Positions 11,311 through 19,956 of a stretch of DNA of 58,605 nt are shown here, in pieces. Both the position numbers and the translations under genes were made by a program. The notes under the pieces are model-generated. The model saw only the letters and a program-made list of their open reading frames with translations, was not told the origin of the DNA and ran no database searches. Numbering within the stretch: position 1 is the first letter of the stretch; each line of letters starts with the position of its first letter. Source of the stretch: Herbaspirillum sp. CF444 (GTDB taxonomy: Bacteria > Pseudomonadota > Gammaproteobacteria > Burkholderiales > Burkholderiaceae_D); assembly GCF_000282135.1 (NCBI RefSeq), contig NZ_AKJW01000023.1:1-58605 (forward strand), given 5' to 3'.

Positions 11311-12140
11311 CTGCCCGGGTCGGCGTCATCTTGATTCACGGATTGGGCGGTACGCAATACGACTTGGGATCGCTGCACAAGATCCTGCAAAAAGCCGGCG
11401 CCGATACCCATGCCGTCACCTTGCCCGGACACGGGACCAGGCCGGAGGATCTTATTCCGGTTCACGCCGAGCAATGGATGGACCTGGTCGTTGCGCAGTA
11501 TCGCCAATTGCAGCCGCAGTATGAACAGTTGCATATCATGGGCATGTGCATGGGCGCCTTGCTGGCGCTGGTGCTGAGCGAGCGCGTCGGGCAGACGGCG
11601 ATGCAAGGCAAGCTGGTGACGCTGGCGCCGCCGGTCTACATCGACGGCTGGTCGACGCCGTGGTATGCCGGCGTGCGGCGATTGTGCTACCTGATTCCTG
11701 GCATGGCTTCACGCATGAAAGTGGAAGAGGGCGAACCCTACGGCATCAAGAACACGCTGGTGCGCGCGGTGGTCAAGGCCAAGTTCGAGCGCGGCGACAA
11801 CTTCCACTATCGCTGGGTGCCGCTGGCCTGCGTGCGCCAGGTGGATCGCCTGCGCAGCTGGGCCATCGCCGCTGCGCGCAACATCAAGGCGCCGACCTTG
11901 ATCGTGCATGCGCGCGAAGATGATCTGACCAGTTTGCGGTCGGCGGAATATCTGCAAGCGACGATTCCGGATGCGCGCACCGTCGTGCTGGAAAACAGCT
12001 ACCACATGATTTGCGTCGACAACGACCGCGATCAGGTCGCCAGCAGCGTGCTGGAATTCTTCGGTTTTCCGCCGATGCCGGAACGCACGCGCAACCGCAT
12101 GCGCGGCGTTGCCGCAGCAGAGAAGAGCGACAACGCGTAG
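11307..12140 (+). CDS. Alpha/beta hydrolase with Cys in the nucleophile elbow
   Basis: 277-residue soluble alpha/beta hydrolase resembling monoacylglycerol lipase/Est30-type carboxylesterases: an oxyanion-side HGLGGTQYD (11-19), PGHGTRPEDL, a nucleophile elbow GMCMGA with C81 where serine is usual, an acid candidate in HAREDDLTS and a histidine in NSYHMICVDND. The Cys codon is TGC at 11547-11549. Cysteine nucleophiles are known in dienelactone hydrolases, but the overall layout is more esterase-like. It is ATGA-coupled to the MASE1-PAS gene, implying a joint role. Substrate unknown. It ends 27 bp from the convergent patatin gene. Confidence 0.78.
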   Translation: MTARVGVILIHGLGGTQYDLGSLHKILQKAGADTHAVTLPGHGTRPEDLIPVHAEQWMDLVVAQYRQLQPQYEQLHIMGMCMGALLALVLSERVGQTAMQGKLVTLAPPVYIDGWSTPWYAGVRRLCYLIPGMASRMKVEEGEPYGIKNTLVRAVVKAKFERGDNFHYRWVPLACVRQVDRLRSWAIAAARNIKAPTLIVHAREDDLTSLRSAEYLQATIPDARTVVLENSYHMICVDNDRDQVASSVLEFFGFPPMPERTRNRMRGVAAAEKSDNA

Positions 12141-12167
12141 TTCAGGCGCGCAGTCCTTTGGCGCGGC

Positions 12168-14450
12168 TTAGAACACCCGTCCCAGCTGCAAATACAAATT
12201 CCACACGCCTTGCTGGCCCACCGCTGCGCCGAAGTAGACCGGGCCGACCGGGCTGTTCCCGCCGAGGAAGAGGCTGAGACTCTTTTTGTAAGGGCCGTCG
12301 CCGAAGGCGTCGCGCGTCTGCCAGACGTTGCCTGCCTCCAGGCTGCTGCCCAGTACCGGATTGCGCAGGCCGAGCAGGCTGTAGTCGGTCAGGTCGCGCA
12401 GATAGGTCAGGCGGCTGTACAGCAGGTAGCTGCCGTAGAACTGATCCGGCGCATAGGCCGACAGGCGTTGAAATCCCCCGAGAAAGAATCCCGGCCCCGC
12501 ATTGTTGCTGGACAGGTTGCTGGCAGCTTCCACCGCCACGTTGAAGGTGTTGCGCTCGCGGCTGAAGGCCCACAGCGTCTTGAGCTGCACGTCGCTGTAG
12601 CGATTGTCGACCTGGCCGAAGCCGCGATTGACTTCAGAATAAATGTAATAGCCCTTGCGCGGAAACAGCGGATCGTCGAGCTGATCGATCGTCAGGCGCG
12701 CACGCGCAACCGGCTGGCTGGATTGCGTGGCATCGAACAGGGAGCCGAAGCTGTCAAGGGCGACGTTATAGGTCGGCGTGTACTTGGTGTGCTGATAGCT
12801 GACGCCTAGCCGCAGATCGCCCAAACGCGCCAGCGGCATGCCGAGGTCGACGCCCGCGATGGACGTATCGATGCGATATTGCGTGACCGGCGACGCCTTG
12901 GCGTCGCTGCCGTCCAGGTAAGCATCGACATAACGTCGGCTGATGTCGACATAGGGCGAAACGTACAGGCCCGAGGCGCCGAAAACCGGCTGCCGCAGTT
13001 CGCTGTGCAGGCTTGCCCGCTTGTTGCCCAGGACCAGATCGTTGCGCCACTCGAGGCCGCTCTGGTTCATCCACGGATAGCGATGGCCGATCTGCAGGTT
13101 GACGCTGCCGCGACCGTCGAACGTGTTGGAAATGCCGAGTCCGAACAGCAGATATTGCGGGCCCCAGGATTTTTCTTCCGCATCGATCACCAGTACGTTG
13201 CGACCATCCTTGTTCACCATCTCCTGCGTCAGGGCATTGAAGTCGCCGTTGGTCGACAGTTGCGACAATTGCTGGTTGATGCGGTCGGCATCGTAGAGGT
13301 CGCCTTCCTTGACGCTCAGGCGACTGCGCACATAGGCCGCGGGAATGCGGCCGGAGGTCTTGATCTCGATGGCGTCGACACGAGTGTCCTTCGCCAGCGC
13401 CATGTCGCTGTGGCGCGCCGCCAGATAGGCCTGCCATGCTTCGGGAGGCAGCGACAGTTCGGTGAGACGTTCGCTTTGCGCCTGGGCGGCATCCCAGCCG
13501 GCATTGACGCCGTCTTTGCCGCGCGCGAAATCGGTGAAGGACACGCCTGTCAGTTTCGGTTCGATCAGGATATCGTTCTTGCCGAGCAATGCCTTCTGCA
13601 ATTTGACGTTCTGCTGGATCAGGATGCCGACCATTTGCTGCGCCACCGCCGTCGGCGATTGCAGATTGGACGGATCCTGCAGCGGCGTGGCGATGTTGAC
13701 GGCGATGATGACGTCGGCGCCCATGTCGCGCGCTTCCTGCACCGGCAGGTTGCTCACCAGGCCGCCGTCGACCAGTGTGCGGCCGTCGATCTGATAGGGC
13801 GCAAAGAGGCCCGGGACGGCCATGCTGGCGCGCATGGCGCGCGACAGCGAGCCATGATCGAGAATGACGGCGGTGCCTTTGCCGAGATCGGTGGCAACGG
13901 CGCGGAAGGGGATGGGCAGCTTGTCGAAAGAAATATTGCCCGGCAATTGCGCCGTCCAGTTTTGCAGCAGCGTCAGCAGATTGTTGCCTTGCACGAGTCC
14001 GGGCGCGAGCTTCAGCTTGCCGTCGTCGTAGCCGACCGCGATCGAAATCGGATATTGAAAATCATCCTCGCGTTGCGACTGCGGCAGCTTGGCGCGTTCG
14101 TTGCGATCGAAGGCAATGTCGCTGAGGTTGGTCTGCGACAGGCGTCGTTCCAGCTCTTCCGCCGGGATGCCGCTGGCGTACAGGCCGCCGACCAGCGCGC
14201 CCATGCTGGTTGCGGCGATGTAGTCCACCGGGACGTGCAGTTTTTCCAGATATTGCAGCACGCCGAGATGGGCATAACCGCGCGCGCCGCCGCCGGACAG
14301 CACGAGTCCGATGCGCGGCCTCGGTTTGACGGTGGTTGCCTTGCCCGGCGTATCGGTGTTTTCGGCGGACAGCGCCGGCTGCAGGAACAGGGTCGCCAAT
14401 GCAACTCCCGCGACAAGACGGGGCAGGTTGAAGAAGGGAGTGCGTGTCAC
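12168..14450 (-). CDS. Patatin-like phospholipase fused to Omp85-type barrel (PlpD-like, type Vd)
   Basis: 760 residues from GTG 14450, chosen because it gives a clean signal peptide (1-29, ending PALSA). The passenger is a patatin phospholipase with the oxyanion motif GGGARG (53-58), nucleophile S82 in ATSMG, and D228 in DGG. A POTRA-like segment follows (IKTSGRIPAAYVRSRLSVKEGDLYDADR-like region, ~400-480), then a Bac_surface_Ag/Omp85 barrel ending in the aromatic terminus QLGRVF. This architecture matches PlpD of Pseudomonas, which presents or releases a lipase at the outer membrane. All catalytic residues are intact. Monocistronic; convergent with the hydrolase gene. Confidence 0.88.
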   Translation of the reverse strand: MTRTPFFNLPRLVAGVALATLFLQPALSAENTDTPGKATTVKPRPRIGLVLSGGGARGYAHLGVLQYLEKLHVPVDYIAATSMGALVGGLYASGIPAEELERRLSQTNLSDIAFDRNERAKLPQSQREDDFQYPISIAVGYDDGKLKLAPGLVQGNNLLTLLQNWTAQLPGNISFDKLPIPFRAVATDLGKGTAVILDHGSLSRAMRASMAVPGLFAPYQIDGRTLVDGGLVSNLPVQEARDMGADVIIAVNIATPLQDPSNLQSPTAVAQQMVGILIQQNVKLQKALLGKNDILIEPKLTGVSFTDFARGKDGVNAGWDAAQAQSERLTELSLPPEAWQAYLAARHSDMALAKDTRVDAIEIKTSGRIPAAYVRSRLSVKEGDLYDADRINQQLSQLSTNGDFNALTQEMVNKDGRNVLVIDAEEKSWGPQYLLFGLGISNTFDGRGSVNLQIGHRYPWMNQSGLEWRNDLVLGNKRASLHSELRQPVFGASGLYVSPYVDISRRYVDAYLDGSDAKASPVTQYRIDTSIAGVDLGMPLARLGDLRLGVSYQHTKYTPTYNVALDSFGSLFDATQSSQPVARARLTIDQLDDPLFPRKGYYIYSEVNRGFGQVDNRYSDVQLKTLWAFSRERNTFNVAVEAASNLSSNNAGPGFFLGGFQRLSAYAPDQFYGSYLLYSRLTYLRDLTDYSLLGLRNPVLGSSLEAGNVWQTRDAFGDGPYKKSLSLFLGGNSPVGPVYFGAAVGQQGVWNLYLQLGRVF

Positions 14451-14542
14451 GATAGAAAGAGAGTGTGTGTGGGCGATGCCGCAATGGTAAATCGCGCCGC
14501 GCCTTGTCGGCAATGCGAGGAACGCGGGAAAGATGAGGAATA

Positions 14543-14574
14543 AGCGGCTCGCAAGGCACGGCTTGCGAGCCGCT
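14543..14574 (-). terminator. Strong hairpin after the ABM monooxygenase gene
   Basis: Perfect 13-bp stem (AGCGGCTCGCAAG at 14543-14555, complement at 14562-14574) with a 6-base loop, five bases after the stop of the minus-strand gene. The following bases are TATTCC, a weak U-tract. Confidence 0.55.
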
Positions 14575-14578
14575 GCGT

Positions 14579-14860
14579 TTATTGGTAGTAGCCACCCACC
14601 GGCGGCGCAGCGAGCATCGTCCTGACTTCGTCGATGCTGGCTTGGGAAACATGCTGCAATGAGTCGTGGTGCGCTTCGATGCTGTCCCAGATTTCGATGA
14701 TGACCATGCGCGAGGGAACGGTCTGGTCTTGCAGAAACTGGCAGGACTGGCAACCGACCGATGCACGGATGGTCGGCAGCAGCGCCAGCAGGAATTTTTT
14801 CAGTTCATCGACATGATCGTCGAGCGCCCGGAAAGTATTGATACGCGTGATGCTCATCAT
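14579..14860 (-). CDS. Antibiotic biosynthesis monooxygenase (ABM)-fold protein
   Basis: 93-residue ferredoxin-like protein of the ABM/putative quinol monooxygenase family: N-terminal strand ITRINTFRAL, helix DDHVDELKKFLLALLPTI, central SCQFLQDQ and VIIEIWDS, and HHDSLQHVSQA. Two cysteines in GCQSC are notable. Members act as cofactor-free monooxygenases or heme-degrading enzymes, usually as dimers; the substrate cannot be told. A single small gene between patatin and nadB. Confidence 0.72.
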   Translation of the reverse strand: MMSITRINTFRALDDHVDELKKFLLALLPTIRASVGCQSCQFLQDQTVPSRMVIIEIWDSIEAHHDSLQHVSQASIDEVRTMLAAPPVGGYYQ

Positions 14861-14945
14861 TCCTCCTTTAGCAAGTCTGATTGGTGCTGTCGTGTTTTTC
14901 CGCTGGTAGCTCCCATTATTATCCCGAACCTGTGCCCCGGCGTGT

Positions 14946-16547
14946 TTATTTTTGCGGCGACAGTACGGTCGGCAAAGCCTTTTCCAGGGTGTCCGGATAG
15001 TCCAGGCTGTAATGCAGGCCGCGGCTTTCTTTGCGCGCGAGCGCGCTGTTGACGATCAGCGACGCTACCTCCACCAGATTGCGCAGTTCGAGCAGGTCGC
15101 GCGTGATGCGGAAGTTGGCATAGTATTCGTCGATTTCTTCGCGCAACAGGCGGATGCGGTGCTGTGCGCGTTCCAGGCGCTTGTCGGTGCGCACGATGCT
15201 GACGTAATTCCACATGAAGCGGCGCAACTCGTCCCAGTTGTGCGAGATCACGACTTCTTCGTCGGCGTTGGTGACGCGGCTTTCGTCCCAGGCCGGCAAG
15301 GCAAGTTCCGGTGCGGCAGGCTGCCGCTCGATGTATTGCGCGGCGGCGCGGCCCAGTACCAGGCATTCCAGCAGCGAATTGCTGGCCAGGCGGTTGGCGC
15401 CGTGCAGGCCGGTGCAGGCGGTCTCGCCGACGGCGTACAGGCCGGGCAGGTCGGTGCGGCCCGACATGTCGGTCACCACGCCGCCGCAGGTGTAATGCGC
15501 GGCGGGGACGACCGGGATCGGTTGTCTGGTGATGTCGATGCCGAACTCCAGGCAGCGCGCCTGGATGGTCGGGAAATGTTCCCCGATGAATTCCGGCGGC
15601 TGATGGCTGATGTCGAGATCGACGTGATCAAGACCGCGTTTTTTCATTTCGAAGTCGATGCTGCGGGCGACGATGTCGCGCGGCGCGAGTTCGGCGCGGT
15701 CGTCATGTTCCGGCATGAAGCGTGTACCCGCGGCCGCACCGGCGGCGGCCGGCAGTTTCAGCAAGGCGCCTTCGCCGCGCAAGGCTTCGCTGATCAGGAA
15801 GGATTTGGCGTAGGGGTGATACAGGCAGGTCGGATGGAACTGGATGAACTCCATGTTGGCGACGCGGCAACCCGCGCGCGAGGCCATCGCAATGCCGTCG
15901 CCGGTGGCGGAATCGGGATTGGATGTGTAGAGATAGACCTTGCCCGCGCCGCCGGTGGCCAGCACCGTGTGGTCGGCGGCGATGGTGACGACCTTGCCTT
16001 GTTTGATGTCCTGCACGTAGACGCCGACGCAGCGCGGCGCGCCCTTGGCGGAAGGATCGAGTTTCTTCGTCGTGATGACGTCGATGGCGCAATGATGTTC
16101 CAGCAATGTGATGTTCGGATGCGCGCGCACGCGTTGCTCCAGCGTGACCTGCACCGCATGGCCGGTGGCGTCGGCGGCATGGATGATGCGGCGCTGGCTG
16201 TGACCGCCTTCGCGGGTCAGGTGATAGCCCAGTTCTGCGCTGTCGTCACGGGTGAAGGGGACGCCTTGTTCGATCAGCCACTCGATCGCTTCGCGACCGT
16301 GCTCGACGATGAAACGGGTGGCGCCTTCGTCGCACAGCCCGGCGCCGGCGATCAGCGTGTCGTCGATATGCTGCTCATGGCTGTCGCCCGAGTCGAGCAC
16401 GGCAGCGATGCCCCCTTGCGCCCAGTTGCTGGCGCCGTCGAGCAGTTCGCCCTTGGAGACCACGACCACGTTTTTCTTTTCGGCAAGATGCAGGGCAACC
16501 GACAAACCGGCAAGTCCGCTGCCGATGATGGCGACATCGAATTTCAT
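14946..16547 (-). CDS. nadB: L-aspartate oxidase
   Basis: 533-residue flavoprotein oxidising L-aspartate to iminoaspartate for NadA. It has an N-terminal FAD motif [19 protein letters not shown], the substrate-side [24 protein letters not shown], and the C-terminal FAD-contact [18 protein letters not shown] 16547 gives the expected N-terminus [11 protein letters not shown]; the reading frame is open further upstream. It is separate from nadA-nadC, unlike the nadBCA clusters of some relatives, but completes the pathway within this window. Confidence 0.95.
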   Translation of the reverse strand: MKFDVAIIGSGLAGLSVALHLAEKKNVVVVSKGELLDGASNWAQGGIAAVLDSGDSHEQHIDDTLIAGAGLCDEGATRFIVEHGREAIEWLIEQGVPFTRDDSAELGYHLTREGGHSQRRIIHAADATGHAVQVTLEQRVRAHPNITLLEHHCAIDVITTKKLDPSAKGAPRCVGVYVQDIKQGKVVTIAADHTVLATGGAGKVYLYTSNPDSATGDGIAMASRAGCRVANMEFIQFHPTCLYHPYAKSFLISEALRGEGALLKLPAAAGAAAGTRFMPEHDDRAELAPRDIVARSIDFEMKKRGLDHVDLDISHQPPEFIGEHFPTIQARCLEFGIDITRQPIPVVPAAHYTCGGVVTDMSGRTDLPGLYAVGETACTGLHGANRLASNSLLECLVLGRAAAQYIERQPAAPELALPAWDESRVTNADEEVVISHNWDELRRFMWNYVSIVRTDKRLERAQHRIRLLREEIDEYYANFRITRDLLELRNLVEVASLIVNSALARKESRGLHYSLDYPDTLEKALPTVLSPQK

Positions 16548-16658
16548 GAGAGCTGAGGAAGATGTTGAAAGGAATGCACGATTATAGCCGCCAATGGTGG
16601 TCGGCAATCGCACAAGTCCGTATCAGCCGGGAAGTCGGGGAGGAAGAGCGGAGAGGGG

Positions 16659-16838
16659 TAATGCCGTTCAGTTAAGCCTATTGGCGTCTTCCATTGCTCT
16701 CCGTCGTCCCAGCGCACGCTGGGACCCAGTGTCGCGACAAGCGCCGATACGACGCTGGATCCTGACTTTCGTCAGGACGACGGCGATACAGGCTTGGGTA
16801 ACAAGCAAGCATGTTTCACTCTTAACTGAACGGCATGG
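16659..16838. mobile_element. MITE-like element with IS4-type ends
   Basis: 180-bp non-coding element between nadB and purT. The left end TAATGCCGTTCAGTTAAG (16659-16676) is repeated inverted at 16821-16838 with 16 of 18 bases matching (perfect over 16). It is flanked directly by an imperfect 11-bp direct repeat, GCGGAGAGGGG (16648-16658) and GCGGAGAGGGC (16839-16849), as expected for a target duplication. From memory the ends resemble those of IS4 (TAATGCCGATCAGTTAAG), whose duplications are also about 10-13 bp. No transposase fits inside. An internal palindromic repeat occupies 16702-16782. Confidence 0.72.
16702..16782. repeat. REP-like palindromic repeat inside the MITE
   Basis: 81-bp nested palindrome. 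The outer arms are CGTCGTCC / GGACGACG. A left hairpin is GTCCCAGCG-CA-CGCTGGGAC and a right hairpin TCCTGAC-TTTC-GTCAGGA. The middle arms CCAGTGTCG and CGACGCTGG pair with one mismatch. The form resembles the common 'gggaatccagtg' intergenic repeats of beta- and gammaproteobacteria. No second copy was noticed in this window. Confidence 0.6.
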
Positions 16839-16849
16839 GCGGAGAGGGC

Positions 16850-16877
16850 GCTTTGCTGCGCGAGCGCGCAGCAAAGC
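16850..16877 (-). terminator. Perfect 13-bp hairpin after purT
   Basis: GCTTTGCTGCGCG, AG, then the exact reverse complement. It lies 12 bp past the purT stop (minus strand). There is no T-run, so it may be a factor-dependent or RNA-stabilising structure rather than a classical terminator. Confidence 0.5.
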
Positions 16878-16889
16878 TGATGGCGCGGA

Positions 16890-18101
16890 TCAGTTGGTCT
16901 TGACCGGCTTGACCTTGGCGGCCGCCTGCTTGGCGCGGATGCGCGCGTCGCTGACGTTGTCGGCTGCGGCCAGCGCCACGCCCATGCGGCGGCGTTCGAA
17001 GGATTCCGGTTTGCCGAACAGACGGATGTCGGCACCCGGGATGCGCAGCGCATCGGCCACGCCTTCAAAGGCGATCGCCTTGGCGTCATGCTGGCCGTAG
17101 ATTACGGCGGATGCGCCAGGCGTGCGCAGGGCGACATTGACCGGCAGGCCGAGGATGGCCTTGGCGTGCAGTTCGAATTCGCTCTGGATCTGGCTGACCA
17201 TGGTGACCATGCCGGTGTCGTGCGGACGCGGACTGACTTCGGAGAACCAGACCATTTCGCCCTTGACGAACAATTCCACGCCGAACAGGCCGAGGCCGCC
17301 GAGGTTTTCGGTGACCTTGCGAGCGATGTCGCGCGCCTTCTCCAGCGCGGCCGGGTGCATGGCATGCGGTTGCCAGGATTCGACGTAGTCGCCCTTGACC
17401 TGCACGTGACCGATCGGTTCGCAGAAGCTGGTGACGGTGTCGCCGTTTTCGTTGAGCGAGCGCACGGTCAGCAGGGTGATTTCGTAGTCGAAGTCGATGA
17501 AGCCTTCGACGATCACGCGACCGGAGTCGACGCGGCCGCCGGCTGCGGCGTAGTTCCAGGCGGCTTCGACTTCGGCGGCGCCGTCGATCTTCGACTGACC
17601 CTTGCCGGAAGACGACATCACCGGCTTGATCACGCAGGGAAAGCCGATCTGTTCGGTGGCGGCTTGCAGTTCTTCCAGGCTGTCGGCGAAACGGTAAGGC
17701 GAAGTCGCCAGGCCCAGCGTTTCACCGGCCAGGCGGCGGATGCCTTCGCGGTTCATGGTCAGCCAGGCGGCGCGGGCGGTCGGGATGACGCGCGCCTTGC
17801 CGGCTTTTTCCAGCTCGACCAGGGTTTCGGTGGCGATGGCTTCGATTTCCGGCACGACCAGGTCGGGTTGTTCCTTTTCAATCAGCGCCGCCAGTGCTGC
17901 GCCGTCGGTCATGTTGATGACGTGCGCGCGGTGTGCGACCTGATGACCCGGCGCGTCGGCGTAGCGGTCCACGGCGATGACTTCCACACCCAGGCGTTGC
18001 AGGGCAATGATCACTTCTTTGCCGAGCTCGCCGGAGCCGAGCAGCATGACTTTGGTGGCGGAAGGAGAAAGCGGAGTGCCTAGGCGGACAGGTGTCTTCA
18101 T
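16890..18101 (-). CDS. purT: Formate-dependent phosphoribosylglycinamide formyltransferase
   Basis: 403-residue ATP-grasp enzyme that makes formyl-GAR from GAR, formate and ATP, an alternative to folate-dependent PurN in purine synthesis. Landmarks are the N-terminal [26 protein letters not shown], the ATP-loop [31 protein letters not shown] and the C-terminal [16 protein letters not shown]. Full length. An 18-bp inverted repeat sits about 76 bp upstream. Confidence 0.95.
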   Translation of the reverse strand: MKTPVRLGTPLSPSATKVMLLGSGELGKEVIIALQRLGVEVIAVDRYADAPGHQVAHRAHVINMTDGAALAALIEKEQPDLVVPEIEAIATETLVELEKAGKARVIPTARAAWLTMNREGIRRLAGETLGLATSPYRFADSLEELQAATEQIGFPCVIKPVMSSSGKGQSKIDGAAEVEAAWNYAAAGGRVDSGRVIVEGFIDFDYEITLLTVRSLNENGDTVTSFCEPIGHVQVKGDYVESWQPHAMHPAALEKARDIARKVTENLGGLGLFGVELFVKGEMVWFSEVSPRPHDTGMVTMVSQIQSEFELHAKAILGLPVNVALRTPGASAVIYGQHDAKAIAFEGVADALRIPGADIRLFGKPESFERRRMGVALAAADNVSDARIRAKQAAAKVKPVKTN

Positions 18102-18176
18102 GGAGGTAAGTGCAGAAAGGAAAGGATGGGAAAGTCGAGGAATCGCGCGACGATACCAAATCTTGACTGTTTTGGA

Positions 18177-18194
18177 CAGCGCAAAATTGCGCTG
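18177..18194. promoter_or_regulatory. Inverted repeat upstream of purT
   Basis: CAGCGCAA, AA, TTGCGCTG: perfect 8-bp arms around two bases, 76-93 bp upstream of the purT start. It could be an operator; it does not match the E. coli PurR box. The rest of the 195-bp gap shows no clear promoter. Confidence 0.3.
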
Positions 18195-18296
18195 CCGTCA
18201 GCAATCGGGAAAGCTCTTGAGACAATACTTGAAGAAAGGCGGATAAGTGCGAAGAAATGGCGAAAGGCTGCACCGATACGCTTCCGGCATGACTCG

Positions 18297-18605
18297 CTAG
18301 CGGTCGGGCAATTGCATGGCCAGCATGGCGCCGCTGAGACTCTTGCCATGTGCATCGAGCGCCAGCGAACGGGTGACGCCGCCGCCCAGTGCCTGCTTCA
18401 TGACAAAGTTGAGCGCGCCCAGATGCGGCAGCGCGTAACGTACGACTTCTCCGTGCACAACGCCCGCGAAATGCGCCTTCACGCGCTCTGCCGTCAAATG
18501 CTTTTCCAGCATGGAATAGTCGTTGATGTCGTAGGCAATGACGGAGATATTGGAGATGTCGCCCTTGTCGCCCGCGCGCGAATGCGCGATGTCACGCAGC
18601 AGCAT
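18297..18605 (-). CDS. AtuA C-terminal ferredoxin-like domain protein
   Basis: 102-residue protein matching the small C-terminal domain that follows the DUF1446 domain in full-length AtuA-type proteins (AHSRAGDKGDISNISVIAYD; GALNFVMKQALGGGVTRSL). Here it is a separate gene starting one base after the stop of the DUF1446 gene, so the two should be translated together and probably form a complex. Activity unknown. Confidence 0.72.
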   Translation of the reverse strand: MLLRDIAHSRAGDKGDISNISVIAYDINDYSMLEKHLTAERVKAHFAGVVHGEVVRYALPHLGALNFVMKQALGGGVTRSLALDAHGKSLSGAMLAMQLPDR

Positions 18606-18606
18606 G

Positions 18607-19947
18607 TCAGCTCTCCTCGAAATGGATGACAGGGTTGATCAGATCGCGCGGCACCAGCGCCGACAGCACGGCGATGATTTCCTTCGCCGATTTGGTGGCG
18701 CCGCCGCCGCCGGCGGGACCGCAGGTATAGAGCGTTTCGACTTCATTGCCAATGCGCACGGCCTCGCGCATGCTGGCCGTGCGGCCTGCCACGCGCGCGC
18801 GCACTTCATGCGGCTCGTTCGCCGCGGCGGACAGCTGCACGCCGTGGATGGCATTGACGCCGATCAGGTCGTAGCGCATTTCTTCGCTTTGCACACCCAT
18901 GATGGCGAGGCGTTCCCTGACGATGTCGAGCGCCAGTTGTCCGCGCGCCTGCGCGCCGGGGCCGGCGTAGGAAATCTGGCCTTCGCCGATATAGCTGTCG
19001 ACGTAACCGAGCGTGGTCTTGAGCGTATCGGGCCGGGCGCGTCCGCTGCCGCCGCTGACGGCGACGCGATCGGGGCCGATTTCGGTGATGACGACTTGCG
19101 AGAAATCAGCCACCACATCGGGCGTGAAGTAACTGCGCGGATCATGGATTTCGTACAGTAATTGTTCTTTGCAGGTCGCGGCGGTGACTTGCCCGCCCGA
19201 GCCTTCAACCTTGGTGATGACGGCGCTGCCGTCTGCTGCGACTTCACCGATGGGGAAGCCGAGACGCGCCAGGCCCTTGACGTCTTTCACCCCCGGATCG
19301 GCGAAATAGCCGCCGGTGATCTGTCCCGCGCATTCAAGCAGATGGCCGATCAGCGTGCCTTGGCCCAGCAGTTTCCAGTCATCCGCCGCCCAGCCGAATT
19401 CATGAATGAGCGGGCCGAGCACCAGTGCGGGGTCGGCGACGCGGCCGGTGATGACGATATCGGCGCCGGCGTTGAGCGCATCGACAATCGGCTGCGCGCC
19501 GAGATAGGCGTTGGCCGATACCAGCTTGTCGCCGAGCGATTTCACCGGCAGGCCGTTGTCTTCGATGCGGTAGTCGCCGTTGTGCAAGATGTTGAGCACG
19601 TCGTCGCCGCTGATGGCGGCAATCTTCAGCTGCGGCAGGCCGAGTTCCAGCGCGATCTCCCTGATTTTTGCAGCGCCGGCCAGCGGATTGGCGGCGCCCA
19701 TGTTGGTGACGATCTTGATGCCCTTGTCGGCGCACAACTTCAGCACCGCATGCATGCGCTCGGCCAGCAGCGGGTCGTAGCCTTTTTGCGGATCGGCGCG
19801 GCGCGCCTGCTGACCGATGGCGATGGTGCGCTCGGCCAGGCATTCGAAGATCAGGTAATCAAGATCGCCTTTTTCGGCGAGTTCGACGGCGGGTTCAATG
19901 CGGTCGCCGGAATAGCCTGCGCCGGCGCCGATGCGGATATGTTTCAT
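18607..19947 (-). CDS. AtuA-family (DUF1446) protein, N-terminal domain only
   Basis: 446-residue protein of the acyclic terpene utilisation AtuA family: GAGAGYSGDRIEPAVELAEKG, FECLAERTIA, TNMGAANP, SANAYLGAQPIVDAL, VITGRVADPAL, and the glycine stretch GPAGGGGATKS near the end. In Pseudomonas AtuA belongs to citronellol/geraniol catabolism, but the other atu genes (carboxylases, dehydrogenases) are absent here. The catalytic role is undefined. It lies 9 bp after the CitMHS transporter, so the two are one operon; the transporter context points to an organic acid rather than a terpene (inference). Confidence 0.8.
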   Translation of the reverse strand: MKHIRIGAGAGYSGDRIEPAVELAEKGDLDYLIFECLAERTIAIGQQARRADPQKGYDPLLAERMHAVLKLCADKGIKIVTNMGAANPLAGAAKIREIALELGLPQLKIAAISGDDVLNILHNGDYRIEDNGLPVKSLGDKLVSANAYLGAQPIVDALNAGADIVITGRVADPALVLGPLIHEFGWAADDWKLLGQGTLIGHLLECAGQITGGYFADPGVKDVKGLARLGFPIGEVAADGSAVITKVEGSGGQVTAATCKEQLLYEIHDPRSYFTPDVVADFSQVVITEIGPDRVAVSGGSGRARPDTLKTTLGYVDSYIGEGQISYAGPGAQARGQLALDIVRERLAIMGVQSEEMRYDLIGVNAIHGVQLSAAANEPHEVRARVAGRTASMREAVRIGNEVETLYTCGPAGGGGATKSAKEIIAVLSALVPRDLINPVIHFEES

Positions 19948-19956
19948 GGCAGCTCT

